Below are positions 6,525 through 12,803 of a stretch of 12,803 nucleotides of DNA, one piece after another. Location: positions 1 to 12,803 of the forward strand of contig CAKQOW010000061.1 of NCBI GenBank assembly GCA_934256595.1. Direction: 5' to 3'. The notes beneath the pieces were generated by a model. The model worked only from the letters and a program-made list of their open reading frames with translations. It was not told where the DNA came from and searched no databases. The translations under genes and the position numbers were made by a program. Within the stretch, counting starts at the first letter, position 1; each line of letters starts with the position of its first letter. The DNA is from an uncultured Clostridia bacterium (GTDB lineage: Bacteria > Bacillota > Clostridia > Peptostreptococcales > Anaerovoracaceae).

Positions 6525-6791
6525 TTATCTCTTTTTCTTTTTTTTCTTTTTGTTGGCATGAGCCACGTCGTACTGCGCCGTAGCCTGTCTTTTGGCCCTC
6601 TTGGCATCTCCGCTTCTTTTAATGAAGTAAAAGCCTGTAAACGCAAGTCCGAATACTACAAACAGTATAAGTACATGCTTGATATCGCTTTCTGCCGAAA
6701 CCAGCCCGAACAGTCTCATCATTAAAAACGCTGAAATCTGAAATATCCAGAAGTATATTACAAAACCGATTATGCTTGATTTGTTGTCCAT
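6525..6791 (-). CDS. Small two-helix membrane protein with poly-lysine tail
   Basis: I do not recognise a family for this 88-residue protein. Residues 7-32 and 38-57 are hydrophobic and should form two membrane helices. A basic tail follows: KRSGDAKRAKRQ (58-69), a short neutral stretch, then seven lysines and one arginine at the end (81-88). By the positive-inside rule the tail faces the cytoplasm and could touch membrane lipids, RNA or the ribosome. It is a likely real gene, because a near-consensus promoter (6822-6850) and GGGAG 8 bases before the ATG serve it. The tail is encoded by an A-rich run containing eight consecutive A's, which is prone to polymerase or ribosome slippage. It lies 48 bases before the ArsC-like gene. 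Confidence 0.75.
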   Translation of the reverse strand: MDNKSSIIGFVIYFWIFQISAFLMMRLFGLVSAESDIKHVLILFVVFGLAFTGFYFIKRSGDAKRAKRQATAQYDVAHANKKKKKKKR

Positions 6792-6821
6792 CTTTGTTCT
6801 CCCGAAAAATATATTTTCTCT

Positions 6822-6850
6822 ATTATATAATCTTTTTTGACAATTGGCAA
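6822..6850 (-). promoter_or_regulatory. Near-consensus promoter for the small membrane protein and downstream genes
   Basis: TTGCCA (6845-6850), a 17-base spacer and TATAAT (6822-6827) on the minus strand, matching 5 of 6 and 6 of 6 consensus bases. The -35 starts one base after the MscS gene stop. The predicted start is near 6815, giving a leader of roughly 24 bases. It is the best promoter match in the window. Confidence 0.82.
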
Positions 6851-6851
6851 T

Positions 6852-7643
6852 TTATTTCTTAACGATTACATCTATATGAGTATACGGTATCTCTATTCCC
6901 GCCTCATCGAGAGCTTCCTTGGCTTTCTCTCCGAGGTAATATCTCACGTCCCAGTAATTCTCCGGTTTTGTCCATACCTGAAAATCAAATATTACGGCGC
7001 TGTCGCCATGTTCAACCACGCCTATGCGGTATCCTCTGTCTTTCATTACAAAGCTGCAGCCGTCCGCCACTTCGGCAAGGACTGATTTTACCCTGTCTAT
7101 CTCAGCATCATAGCTGACCCCTATACGCAGGTCCACTCTTCTGGCATCAGTTCTTGTGAAGTTGATAAGGGCGCTGTTTGATATGCTGCTGTTTGGTATG
7201 GATACCACCTTGTTATCTACAGTCTTAAGGGTGGTATTCAGTATATCAATTTCCTCTACAGAACCCTCGATATCGTTGGTCATTACATAATCGCCCTTGC
7301 CGAAAGGCTTTGTAACAAGAATTATAATGCCGCCCGCCACATTGGCAAGGCTGTCCTTGAGTGCAAGAGCAATGGCTGCGCCCGCAGCGCCTATTACAGC
7401 AATAAATGTCGAAGTATTTACTCCAAGCTCCGAAAGCACCGAAACAATTATGACTATCAGAGCCGCAACCTTGACGGAATTGATTACAAGCGTATGCAGC
7501 GCGCCGTCTATTGTGGATTTTGACAGTATTTTTCTTATCAGGACTATGACTATTTTTAAAATCAGAAGTCCCGCCAGCAGTATAATCAGGGCATTTACCC
7601 AGCCTGCCCATGAGCTGCCGGCCACCTTATCCAATATATCCAT
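6852..7643 (-). CDS. MscS-family mechanosensitive channel
   Basis: A small-conductance mechanosensitive channel protein that would open under membrane tension to release solutes in hypo-osmotic shock. It has 263 residues, near the 286 of E. coli MscS. Membrane helices lie at about 14-37 and 56-72, and the pore-lining third helix is the Gly/Ala-rich stretch around IGAAGAAIALALKDSLANVAGG (84-105). The cytoplasmic beta domain follows, with TKPFGKGDYV (111-120) and VSIPNSSISNS, then the C-terminal alpha/beta domain. The start ATG shares its A with the stop of typA (TAATG), so translation depends on typA or is at least coupled to it. No separate promoter is visible. Confidence 0.94.
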   Translation of the reverse strand: MDILDKVAGSSWAGWVNALIILLAGLLILKIVIVLIRKILSKSTIDGALHTLVINSVKVAALIVIIVSVLSELGVNTSTFIAVIGAAGAAIALALKDSLANVAGGIIILVTKPFGKGDYVMTNDIEGSVEEIDILNTTLKTVDNKVVSIPNSSISNSALINFTRTDARRVDLRIGVSYDAEIDRVKSVLAEVADGCSFVMKDRGYRIGVVEHGDSAVIFDFQVWTKPENYWDVRYYLGEKAKEALDEAGIEIPYTHIDVIVKK

Positions 7644-9529
7644 TATACTTCCTCATAAACTCTGCCGCTTCTTCTTCTTTCGATTTCGTGAAGCAGCTTT
7701 TTCCTCAGGCGTATGTCGTCCGGTGTGATTTCAACCAGTTCGTCGTCATTGATAAATTCAAGAGCCTCTTCAAGAGTAAACTCTCTGTGCGGTGAAAGTC
7801 TGATTGCCTCATCGCTTCCCGCAGCTCTCATATTTGTGGCTTTTTTGGATTTGCATGGGTTTACCACCATATCTTCGTTTCTGGAGTTCATACCGACTAT
7901 CATACCCTCGTAGACTCTGGTTCCCGGCGCTATGAACATCTGAACTCTCTCACCTATGTTAAACAGCGCATAAGGAGTTGCAACTCCTTCTTCCTGCGCT
8001 ATGGCAACGCCGTTTATTCTCTGAGGTATGTCACCCTTGTATTCACCAAATGAGTCGAAGCGTCTTACCATTGTGCCCTCGCCTCTGGTATCGTTTATGA
8101 ATTCTGTTCTGTATCCGAGGAGCCCTCTTGTCGGTACCAGATATTCTATCTTTGAAAATCCGTTTTCACCTGACATCTGTGTCATTATACCCTTTCTCAG
8201 ATTGAGTTTGGATATAACGGAGCCGGCGTATTCATCGGGAACAGAAACCACAACCTCCTCGATAGGCTCAAGCGGTTCATTGTTCAGACCTCTCCTGAGT
8301 ATAACCTCAGGCTTTGATACTGCAAGCTCATATCCCTCTCTTCTCATATTTTCGATAAGTATTGAAAGATGAAGCTCGCCTCTGCCCGAAACCTTGAAGC
8401 TGTCTGTGCTGTCTGTAGGCTCTACAAGAAGTCCCACATTTACCTCAAGCTCTTTTTCGAGTCTTTCTTTGATATGTCTTGATGTCACGTATTTGCCCGA
8501 TTTGCCTGCAAACGGTGATTTGTTTACCATGAAGTTCATCGAAAGTGTAGGCTCTTCGATTTTAATCATATCCATTGCATCAGGGTGATCAGGGTCGCAT
8601 ATTGTTTCACCTATGGAAATATCAGATATACCTGATATTACAGCGATATCTCCCGCCTGCGCTTCTTTTACCGCAGTTCTCTTGAGGCCTCTGTATGTAA
8701 ACACCTGATTTACCTTGCAGTTTTTAACTGTGCCGTCGTCTTTGGTAACTGCAACAGTCTGTCCTTCTTTTATGACGCCTCTTGTAATTCGGCCGATACC
8801 AAGTCTGCCTATATAGTCGTCGTATCCCAGTGTTGAAACCTGAAGCTGCAGAGGCTCTGCAGTTCTGTCGGGATATATGTCGCAGTGCTCAAGGATTGTT
8901 TCAAACAGCGGTTTTATGCTGAGTCCTCCCTGTCCGCCTGCTGTGTTCTTTCTTACCTTGTTGTCTCCCGCCTGCACGTTGATATTCTCCGCTTCCGCAG
9001 GATCTCTTACTACTATGCCCTGTCTTGCTATTCCGTACAGAATAGGGAAGTCAAGCTGTTTGTCATTTGCTTCAAGGTCCATAAACAGCTCGTATACCAT
9101 ATCGACAACCTCGTCAATTCTGGCATCTCTTTTGTCTATTTTGTTGATAAGCAGAATCGGGTTGATGCCCTGCTCCAGAGATTTTTTGAGTACAAATCTT
9201 GTCTGAGGCATAGGACCCTCTGATGAGTCCACCAGAAGTATAACCGTATCAACGGTTTTCATTATACGCTCAACCTCTGAGGAGAAGTCGGCGTGACCCG
9301 GTGTATCAACTATATTTATTTTTACATCGTTGTACATTACAGAGCAGTTTTTGGAGTAGATTGTAATGCCTCTTTCTCTTTCGATGTCATCGGAGTCCAT
9401 TACGCAGTCAACGACCTCTTCATTGGCTCTGAACACTCCACTCTGGTTTAAGAATGCGTCTACCAAAGTTGACTTGCCTGCATCTACGTGAGCAATAACC
9501 GCTATGTTTATAATCTTTTGTCTGTCCAT
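7643..9529 (-). CDS. typA: Translational GTPase TypA/BipA
   Basis: A ribosome-binding GTPase of the elongation-factor class that assists ribosome assembly and stress or cold adaptation. The 628 residues contain the G domain with AHVDAGKST (13-21), RGIT (53-56), DTPGH (75-79) and NKID (129-132), then domains II, III and V and the BipA-specific C-terminal part. The segment DDIERERGITIYSKN (47-61) separates it from EF-G and LepA. It is slightly longer than the usual 605-615 residues. The ATG at 9527-9529 has only a loose ribosome binding site, GGAAAGAG, about 10 bases upstream. A promoter with an extended -10 lies at 9569-9597. It is the first gene of a unit with the MscS-type channel. Confidence 0.97.
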   Translation of the reverse strand: MDRQKIINIAVIAHVDAGKSTLVDAFLNQSGVFRANEEVVDCVMDSDDIERERGITIYSKNCSVMYNDVKINIVDTPGHADFSSEVERIMKTVDTVILLVDSSEGPMPQTRFVLKKSLEQGINPILLINKIDKRDARIDEVVDMVYELFMDLEANDKQLDFPILYGIARQGIVVRDPAEAENINVQAGDNKVRKNTAGGQGGLSIKPLFETILEHCDIYPDRTAEPLQLQVSTLGYDDYIGRLGIGRITRGVIKEGQTVAVTKDDGTVKNCKVNQVFTYRGLKRTAVKEAQAGDIAVISGISDISIGETICDPDHPDAMDMIKIEEPTLSMNFMVNKSPFAGKSGKYVTSRHIKERLEKELEVNVGLLVEPTDSTDSFKVSGRGELHLSILIENMRREGYELAVSKPEVILRRGLNNEPLEPIEEVVVSVPDEYAGSVISKLNLRKGIMTQMSGENGFSKIEYLVPTRGLLGYRTEFINDTRGEGTMVRRFDSFGEYKGDIPQRINGVAIAQEEGVATPYALFNIGERVQMFIAPGTRVYEGMIVGMNSRNEDMVVNPCKSKKATNMRAAGSDEAIRLSPHREFTLEEALEFINDDELVEITPDDIRLRKKLLHEIERRRSGRVYEEV

Positions 9530-9568
9530 TAATTAAACACTCTTTCCATAAAAATTTATAACTGAATA

Positions 9569-9597
9569 ATTATATCACAGATATGTGTCTAATGCAA
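9569..9597 (-). promoter_or_regulatory. Extended -10 promoter of typA
   Basis: TTGCAT (9592-9597), a 17-base spacer and TATAAT (9569-9574) preceded by TGA, giving the extended TGnTATAAT form. The weak -35 (3 of 6) is compensated by the extended -10. The predicted start is near 9562. The outer base of the -35 is the last base of the psuG terminator stem. Confidence 0.75.
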
Positions 9598-9627
9598 ATC
9601 GGGCAGTCCTGAAAAGACTGCCCGATT
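9597..9627 (-). terminator. Terminator hairpin after psuG
   Basis: On the minus strand AATCGGGCAGTC, a 7-base loop and GACTGCCCGATT form a perfect 12-bp stem. It starts 14 bases after the psuG stop. The tail is TTGCATT-like rather than a pure U-tract, so termination may be incomplete, but the stem is strong. It closes the phosphatase-psuK-psuG unit. Confidence 0.75.
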
Positions 9628-9641
9628 ACTGTAATTCACAA

Positions 9642-10550
9642 CTATTTTATATATTTTGCTATTCTTGCGCCGATATGAGCGTTATTGATAACCAGCCTGA
9701 TGTTTGCCTCAAGGCTTCTGCCCTCTGTGAGTTCTTTGACTCTGTTTAGCAGAAACGGCGTAATTCTCTTGCCTGTGATTTGCTGCTCGCTGCATTCTGC
9801 AAGGGCTTCACATATAACCTTGTCCATTTTTTCGTAAGGTATTTCGTCAGCCTCAGGAATAGGGCAGCCTATCAGAACCGAGCCTTTAAGTCCCAGTTCG
9901 CTCTTGAGTGAGATAGCTTCTCCTATTGCTTCAGGATCGTCCATTGAGTATTCTGATTTGAAGCCGCTTCTTCTACTGTAGAATGCAGGGAATTCCTCTG
10001 CGCCGTATGAAATAACAGGCACGCCTGCTGTTTCAAGATACTCAAGTGTTGCTCCTATGTCAAGGATTGATTTAACGCCTGCGCATACTACCGCAACGTC
10101 TGTGTTCTTGAGTTCCTCAAGGTCAGCCGATATGTCAAAGCTTTCGCCTGCGCCTCTGTGAACGCCGCCTATGCCGCCTGTTACAAACAGCTTAATGCCT
10201 GCCATTTTGGCTGCTATCATAGTGCCCGCTACAGTTGTTGCTCCGTCTCTTTTGCCTGCAATTACAAACGGATAATCTCTTCTGCTTACTTTCATTACAT
10301 TTTCCGCTTTTGCAAGGTACTCTATATCATCATTTGTCAGTCCGACTTTGATTCTTCCCTGTATAATTCCGATTGTTGCAGGGACTGCTCCCTCCTGTCT
10401 GATAGCGTCCTCAACTGCTACGGCTGTCTTAACGTTGTCAGGATAAGGCATACCATGAGATATTATTGTTGATTCAAGCGCAACTACAGGCCTGCCCTGC
10501 TCTATTGCTTCTTTAACTACAGGATTTACATCTAAATATTCGCTAAACAT
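9642..10550 (-). CDS. psuG: Pseudouridine-5'-phosphate glycosidase
   Basis: Splits pseudouridine 5'-phosphate into uracil and ribose 5-phosphate, the second step of pseudouridine salvage. The 302-residue protein carries VALEST (23-28) with Glu26, MKVSRRD (86-92) with Lys87 and VCAGVKSILDI (155-165) with Lys160, which correspond to the catalytic Glu and Lys residues known from E. coli PsuG. GGIGGVHRGAGESFDISADL (125-144) supplies the conserved metal- and phosphate-site His and Asp. The ATG at 10548-10550 is chosen over one six codons upstream because GGAGGG precedes it by 6 bases. The gene starts inside the end of psuK (19-base overlap, different frame), so translation is coupled and product ratios are tied. 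Confidence 0.96.
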   Translation of the reverse strand: MFSEYLDVNPVVKEAIEQGRPVVALESTIISHGMPYPDNVKTAVAVEDAIRQEGAVPATIGIIQGRIKVGLTNDDIEYLAKAENVMKVSRRDYPFVIAGKRDGATTVAGTMIAAKMAGIKLFVTGGIGGVHRGAGESFDISADLEELKNTDVAVVCAGVKSILDIGATLEYLETAGVPVISYGAEEFPAFYSRRSGFKSEYSMDDPEAIGEAISLKSELGLKGSVLIGCPIPEADEIPYEKMDKVICEALAECSEQQITGKRITPFLLNRVKELTEGRSLEANIRLVINNAHIGARIAKYIK

Positions 10551-11446
10551 CTGATTCCCTCCATACATATATTTTTGTTTACGGCTGTGCTGCTTTTCAT
10601 AGCAAAGGCTGCCGCTGCCATTCCAAGCTTTGCTGTTTCGGCAGTATCAATACCGCCTGCAAACCCCATTATTATTGCTGCCGAAAAAGCATCTCCCGCG
10701 CCTGTGGCGCTTACGATTTCGACATCACCGGGTCTGATAAATCCATCAGAGCTTCTATCTGCATAGTATACACCATTTTCACCTAAAGTTATATATACTT
10801 TTTGCACTCCTTTGTCAAGAAACTCATCGCCGGCTTTTCTGATGTCCTTTTCATCTCTGATTTTAATACCGCTGAGGATTTCCGCTTCAAGCAGATTGGG
10901 CTTTATTATATCAAATTCCCCGATTATATCTGCTGCGCGCACTGCCTTTGTAACTGATACGGGATCGAGAAACTTTGCTGTTCCTTTAGTGGTTTTAACC
11001 ACATACTCAAGCAGCTCCGGCTCCAGATTTGTATCAAGCGCAACAATGCGGCTTTGCTCTATGAGCTGTCTCGCGTTGTCTATAAATTCGGGGGTTATTC
11101 TCTCCAGTATATCCATATTGCATATGGCAAGCTCCATATCGTTTCGGTGATTTAATATGGAAAGGTACATCGCCGAGTTTTCACCCTCGGCAACGCTGAT
11201 ATGGCTTGTATCAACGCCGAGGCTTCTAAGCTCTTCAACCGCGCCGGCTCCCATATAGTCATCGCCCGCCACAGATACCATAGCCACATCGCCGCCCAGT
11301 CTCGCTATGTTTTCGGTGATGTTTCTGCCCACTCCGCCGTAGGACATTCTTATTCTGCCCGGGTTTGAGTCTTTGTATATAAGTTCTTCGCAGGGCATTC
11401 CCTCTATGTCAATATTAATGCCGCCTATTACTGTAATCTCTGCCAT
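10532..11446 (-). CDS. psuK: Pseudouridine kinase (PfkB family)
   Basis: Phosphorylates pseudouridine to pseudouridine 5'-phosphate using ATP; the product feeds PsuG. The 304-residue protein has the PfkB features GGVGRN (37-42) near the substrate site, KPNLLEAE (182-189) and the anion-hole/catalytic TGAGDAF (248-254) with Asp252 as the base. PfkB members differ in substrate, but its overlap with psuG fixes the assignment well. The start is the ATG at 11444-11446 rather than one 15 codons upstream, because AGGAGG sits just before it and the family begins with a hydrophobic strand such as ITVIGGINID. The TAG stop of the upstream gene forms part of that ribosome binding site. Confidence 0.93.
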   Translation of the reverse strand: MAEITVIGGINIDIEGMPCEELIYKDSNPGRIRMSYGGVGRNITENIARLGGDVAMVSVAGDDYMGAGAVEELRSLGVDTSHISVAEGENSAMYLSILNHRNDMELAICNMDILERITPEFIDNARQLIEQSRIVALDTNLEPELLEYVVKTTKGTAKFLDPVSVTKAVRAADIIGEFDIIKPNLLEAEILSGIKIRDEKDIRKAGDEFLDKGVQKVYITLGENGVYYADRSSDGFIRPGDVEIVSATGAGDAFSAAIIMGFAGGIDTAETAKLGMAAAAFAMKSSTAVNKNICMEGIRCLANI

Positions 11447-11454
11447 TTTGCCTC

Positions 11455-12276
11455 CTAGATAAATGTTTCGGGCTCCGCTCTCCTGCCCCACTGCTGCTCA
11501 AGCTCATGCTGATGATATAGATACCCCTCGTCATCATAGTACTTGGCGCCGGCAGGACATCGTTTAATACAGGCGCAGCATTTAATGCATATGCCCGTAA
11601 CCTTTGAGAAGTCCTCTGCATCAATAGAGCCCATAGTGCATATTTTCGCGCATTTGCCGCATTTAATGCACTTGCTTTCGTCTGTTTTCGGCTTTACTTT
11701 TCGTATATCTATATGCACACCCTGCCTGTCTCTCGGCTTGTAGTATCCGCTGTAAGGCTTCGGGGTGCCTTTTACTTCTATCATTTCAAAGCTGTCCGCG
11801 GAAGATATCTTATTAAATATATTCTCTGCAAAGCTGCAGACTTTAGCCATATCCTGCTCATCGGGTCTGCCTGCTCCCAGCACCTTTGAGAATGAATGCT
11901 CGCCTATAAAGGCTCCCGCGGCTATCGTTCTGATGCCGCCCTCCTCCATTATATCCCGAAGCTCTATGAGTGCATCGTCATAGTTTCTGTTGCCGTAAAG
12001 CACTACAGGCACTCCAAGCGCTCCGCTTCCTCTGATGTCTGCAAGGTATTTGAGAAGCACATTGGGCACTCTGCCTGCAATTACAGGTGTACCGAATATT
12101 ACAAGATCGCCTGCCGAAAATTTCATAGGCTCTGTCCTCGCCTGCGGCAGCGAGAAGTCGTATGTAAGTCTTTCGCAGCCGAGCCTGCCCGCAAGCTCAT
12201 CGGCAAGCGTTTCAACTACCTTTGAGGTTGTCTGTGTTCCTGTAAAATATACTGCCCAGACTCTGTCTATTTTCAT
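11455..12276 (-). CDS. EFR1-type flavodoxin-fold protein with two [4Fe-4S] clusters
   Basis: A 273-residue cytoplasmic electron-transfer protein. Residues 1-150 form a flavodoxin-like domain with the FMN phosphate loop YFTGTQTTSK (10-19), FGTPVIAGRVPN (61-72) and VVLYGNRNYDDAL (91-103). A bacterial ferredoxin-type domain at about 195-245 has two Cys-xx-Cys-xx-Cys-xxx-Cys motifs: Cys203/206/209/213 and Cys230/233/236/240. The second ends in Cys-Pro and has an extra Cys234. This layout is that of the EFR1 ferredoxin family found in anaerobes, whose partners are unknown. The ATG has AAGGAGG before it and overlaps the phosphatase stop as ATGA. The TAG stop lies 8 bases before psuK, so it belongs to the same unit, although no redox step is known in pseudouridine breakdown. 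Confidence 0.92.
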   Translation of the reverse strand: MKIDRVWAVYFTGTQTTSKVVETLADELAGRLGCERLTYDFSLPQARTEPMKFSAGDLVIFGTPVIAGRVPNVLLKYLADIRGSGALGVPVVLYGNRNYDDALIELRDIMEEGGIRTIAAGAFIGEHSFSKVLGAGRPDEQDMAKVCSFAENIFNKISSADSFEMIEVKGTPKPYSGYYKPRDRQGVHIDIRKVKPKTDESKCIKCGKCAKICTMGSIDAEDFSKVTGICIKCCACIKRCPAGAKYYDDEGYLYHQHELEQQWGRRAEPETFI

Positions 12277-12734
12277 TTCTGCCTCCTTAGAAATTCCATA
12301 AATCCGTCTATACCCTCGGTTATGTCATCATAGGTTACATCGAAGTTGCCCGTGTACCACGGATCTGCTATGTCTCCGCCTCTGTCTGTGAAGTCAAGCA
12401 GTTTATATATCTTGCCCTCTGTGTCCTCGGGTATGATGCGTTTAAGATTGCGCAGGTTGTTTTCGTCCATTGCAATTATGTAGTCATATATATTATAGTC
12501 TTCTTTTGTAATCTGTACAGCCCTTTTGGATTTATCCACAGGAATATTTACCTCGTGAAGCTTGCGAAGGGTGCCGTGGTGGACTCCATTTCCGATTTCC
12601 TCTCTGCTGGTTGCGGCAGATGCAACGAAGAAGTCTGCCTCCATATGATTTTTGCGGACTATGTCCTTTAAAACAAACTCGGCCATGGTAGATCTGCAGA
12701 TGTTGCCGTGGCAGATGAAGAGTACTTTTATCAT
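12273..12734 (-). CDS. Low-molecular-weight protein tyrosine phosphatase
   Basis: A 153-residue cytoplasmic phosphatase. The P-loop CHGNICRS (8-15) provides the nucleophile Cys8 and Arg14, and the DPWY loop (124-127) the general acid Asp124. The residue after Asn11 in the loop is Ile12, as in tyrosine phosphatases; arginine phosphatases of the YwlE type have Thr there, so phosphotyrosine or a similar small phosphate ester is the likelier substrate. The start is the ATG at 12732-12734, because the family begins MIKVLFICHGN; an ATG six codons upstream lacks a good binding site. GAGGT lies about 10 bases before the chosen start. The stop overlaps the next gene by 4 bases (ATGA). Confidence 0.94.
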   Translation of the reverse strand: MIKVLFICHGNICRSTMAEFVLKDIVRKNHMEADFFVASAATSREEIGNGVHHGTLRKLHEVNIPVDKSKRAVQITKEDYNIYDYIIAMDENNLRNLKRIIPEDTEGKIYKLLDFTDRGGDIADPWYTGNFDVTYDDITEGIDGFMEFLRRQK

Positions 12735-12803
12735 TGTTGCATAACCTCGCATTTCTTAGTTTTTCTTGGTATTTCGGGCTTTGTAAGCCTTTGTAAATTT
12801 TTG

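Noticed and set aside
7246..7611. A 121-codon minus-strand frame rich in cysteine and glycine inside the MscS gene
   Set aside because: It is an alternative frame of the clearly recognised channel gene; its composition comes from Ala/Gly/Ile codons read out of phase.
12776..12795. Small inverted repeat GGCTT/AAGCC near the right edge, possibly a terminator or promoter region of the phosphatase unit
   Set aside because: A five-base stem in AT-rich sequence is expected by chance, and no convincing -35/-10 pair is present in 12735-12803.

Overview
All recognisable genes lie on the minus strand, so transcription runs from high to low coordinates. The sequence suggests a low-to-mid GC anaerobic Firmicute of the Clostridia type. 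The reasons are an NrdR gene beside a YlmC/YmxH PRC-barrel gene (typical of endospore-forming lineages), an EFR1-type flavodoxin-ferredoxin, DUF1015 and DUF4186 proteins, strong AGGAGG-type ribosome binding sites and sigma-A-like promoters. I cannot name the species. Sixteen protein genes are supported, one of them cut by the left edge. No RNA gene, mobile element, CRISPR array or prophage is visible, and no gap without a gene exceeds 100 bases.

Layout, in order of transcription. (A) 12734-9642: a low-molecular-weight protein tyrosine phosphatase, an EFR1-type flavodoxin/2x[4Fe-4S] protein, pseudouridine kinase psuK and pseudouridine-5'-phosphate glycosidase psuG. Their junctions overlap or nearly touch, and a strong hairpin follows psuG at 9597-9627. 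(B) 9529-6852: typA/bipA, then an MscS-type channel fused to it by a TAATG stop/start overlap; an extended -10 promoter lies just upstream of typA. (C) 6791-5780: a two-helix membrane protein with a poly-lysine tail behind a near-consensus promoter, then an ArsC/Spx-like thioredoxin-fold protein and a DUF4186 protein. (D) 5684-3922: an AEC-family permease behind a TATAAT promoter and a GNRA-loop leader hairpin, a MutT-like Nudix hydrolase, and YlmC/YmxH. (E) 3844-1495: nrdR, cmk and a DUF1015 gene, tightly packed behind a clear promoter. (F) 1439-1: a class B penicillin-binding protein running off the left edge.

Most of the window is housekeeping: nucleotide metabolism (nrdR, cmk, Nudix), pseudouridine salvage, a ribosome-associated GTPase, osmotic protection and cell-wall synthesis. 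I did not find a clear new system. The points worth a second look are a terminator hairpin whose 3' arm carries the penicillin-binding protein's ribosome binding site, a partial NrdR-box-like sequence inside the nrdR promoter, the packing of a phosphatase and an electron-transfer protein with the pseudouridine genes, and a likely wrong longest-ORF start in the AEC permease. Unit boundaries are inferred from spacing, promoters and hairpins only.
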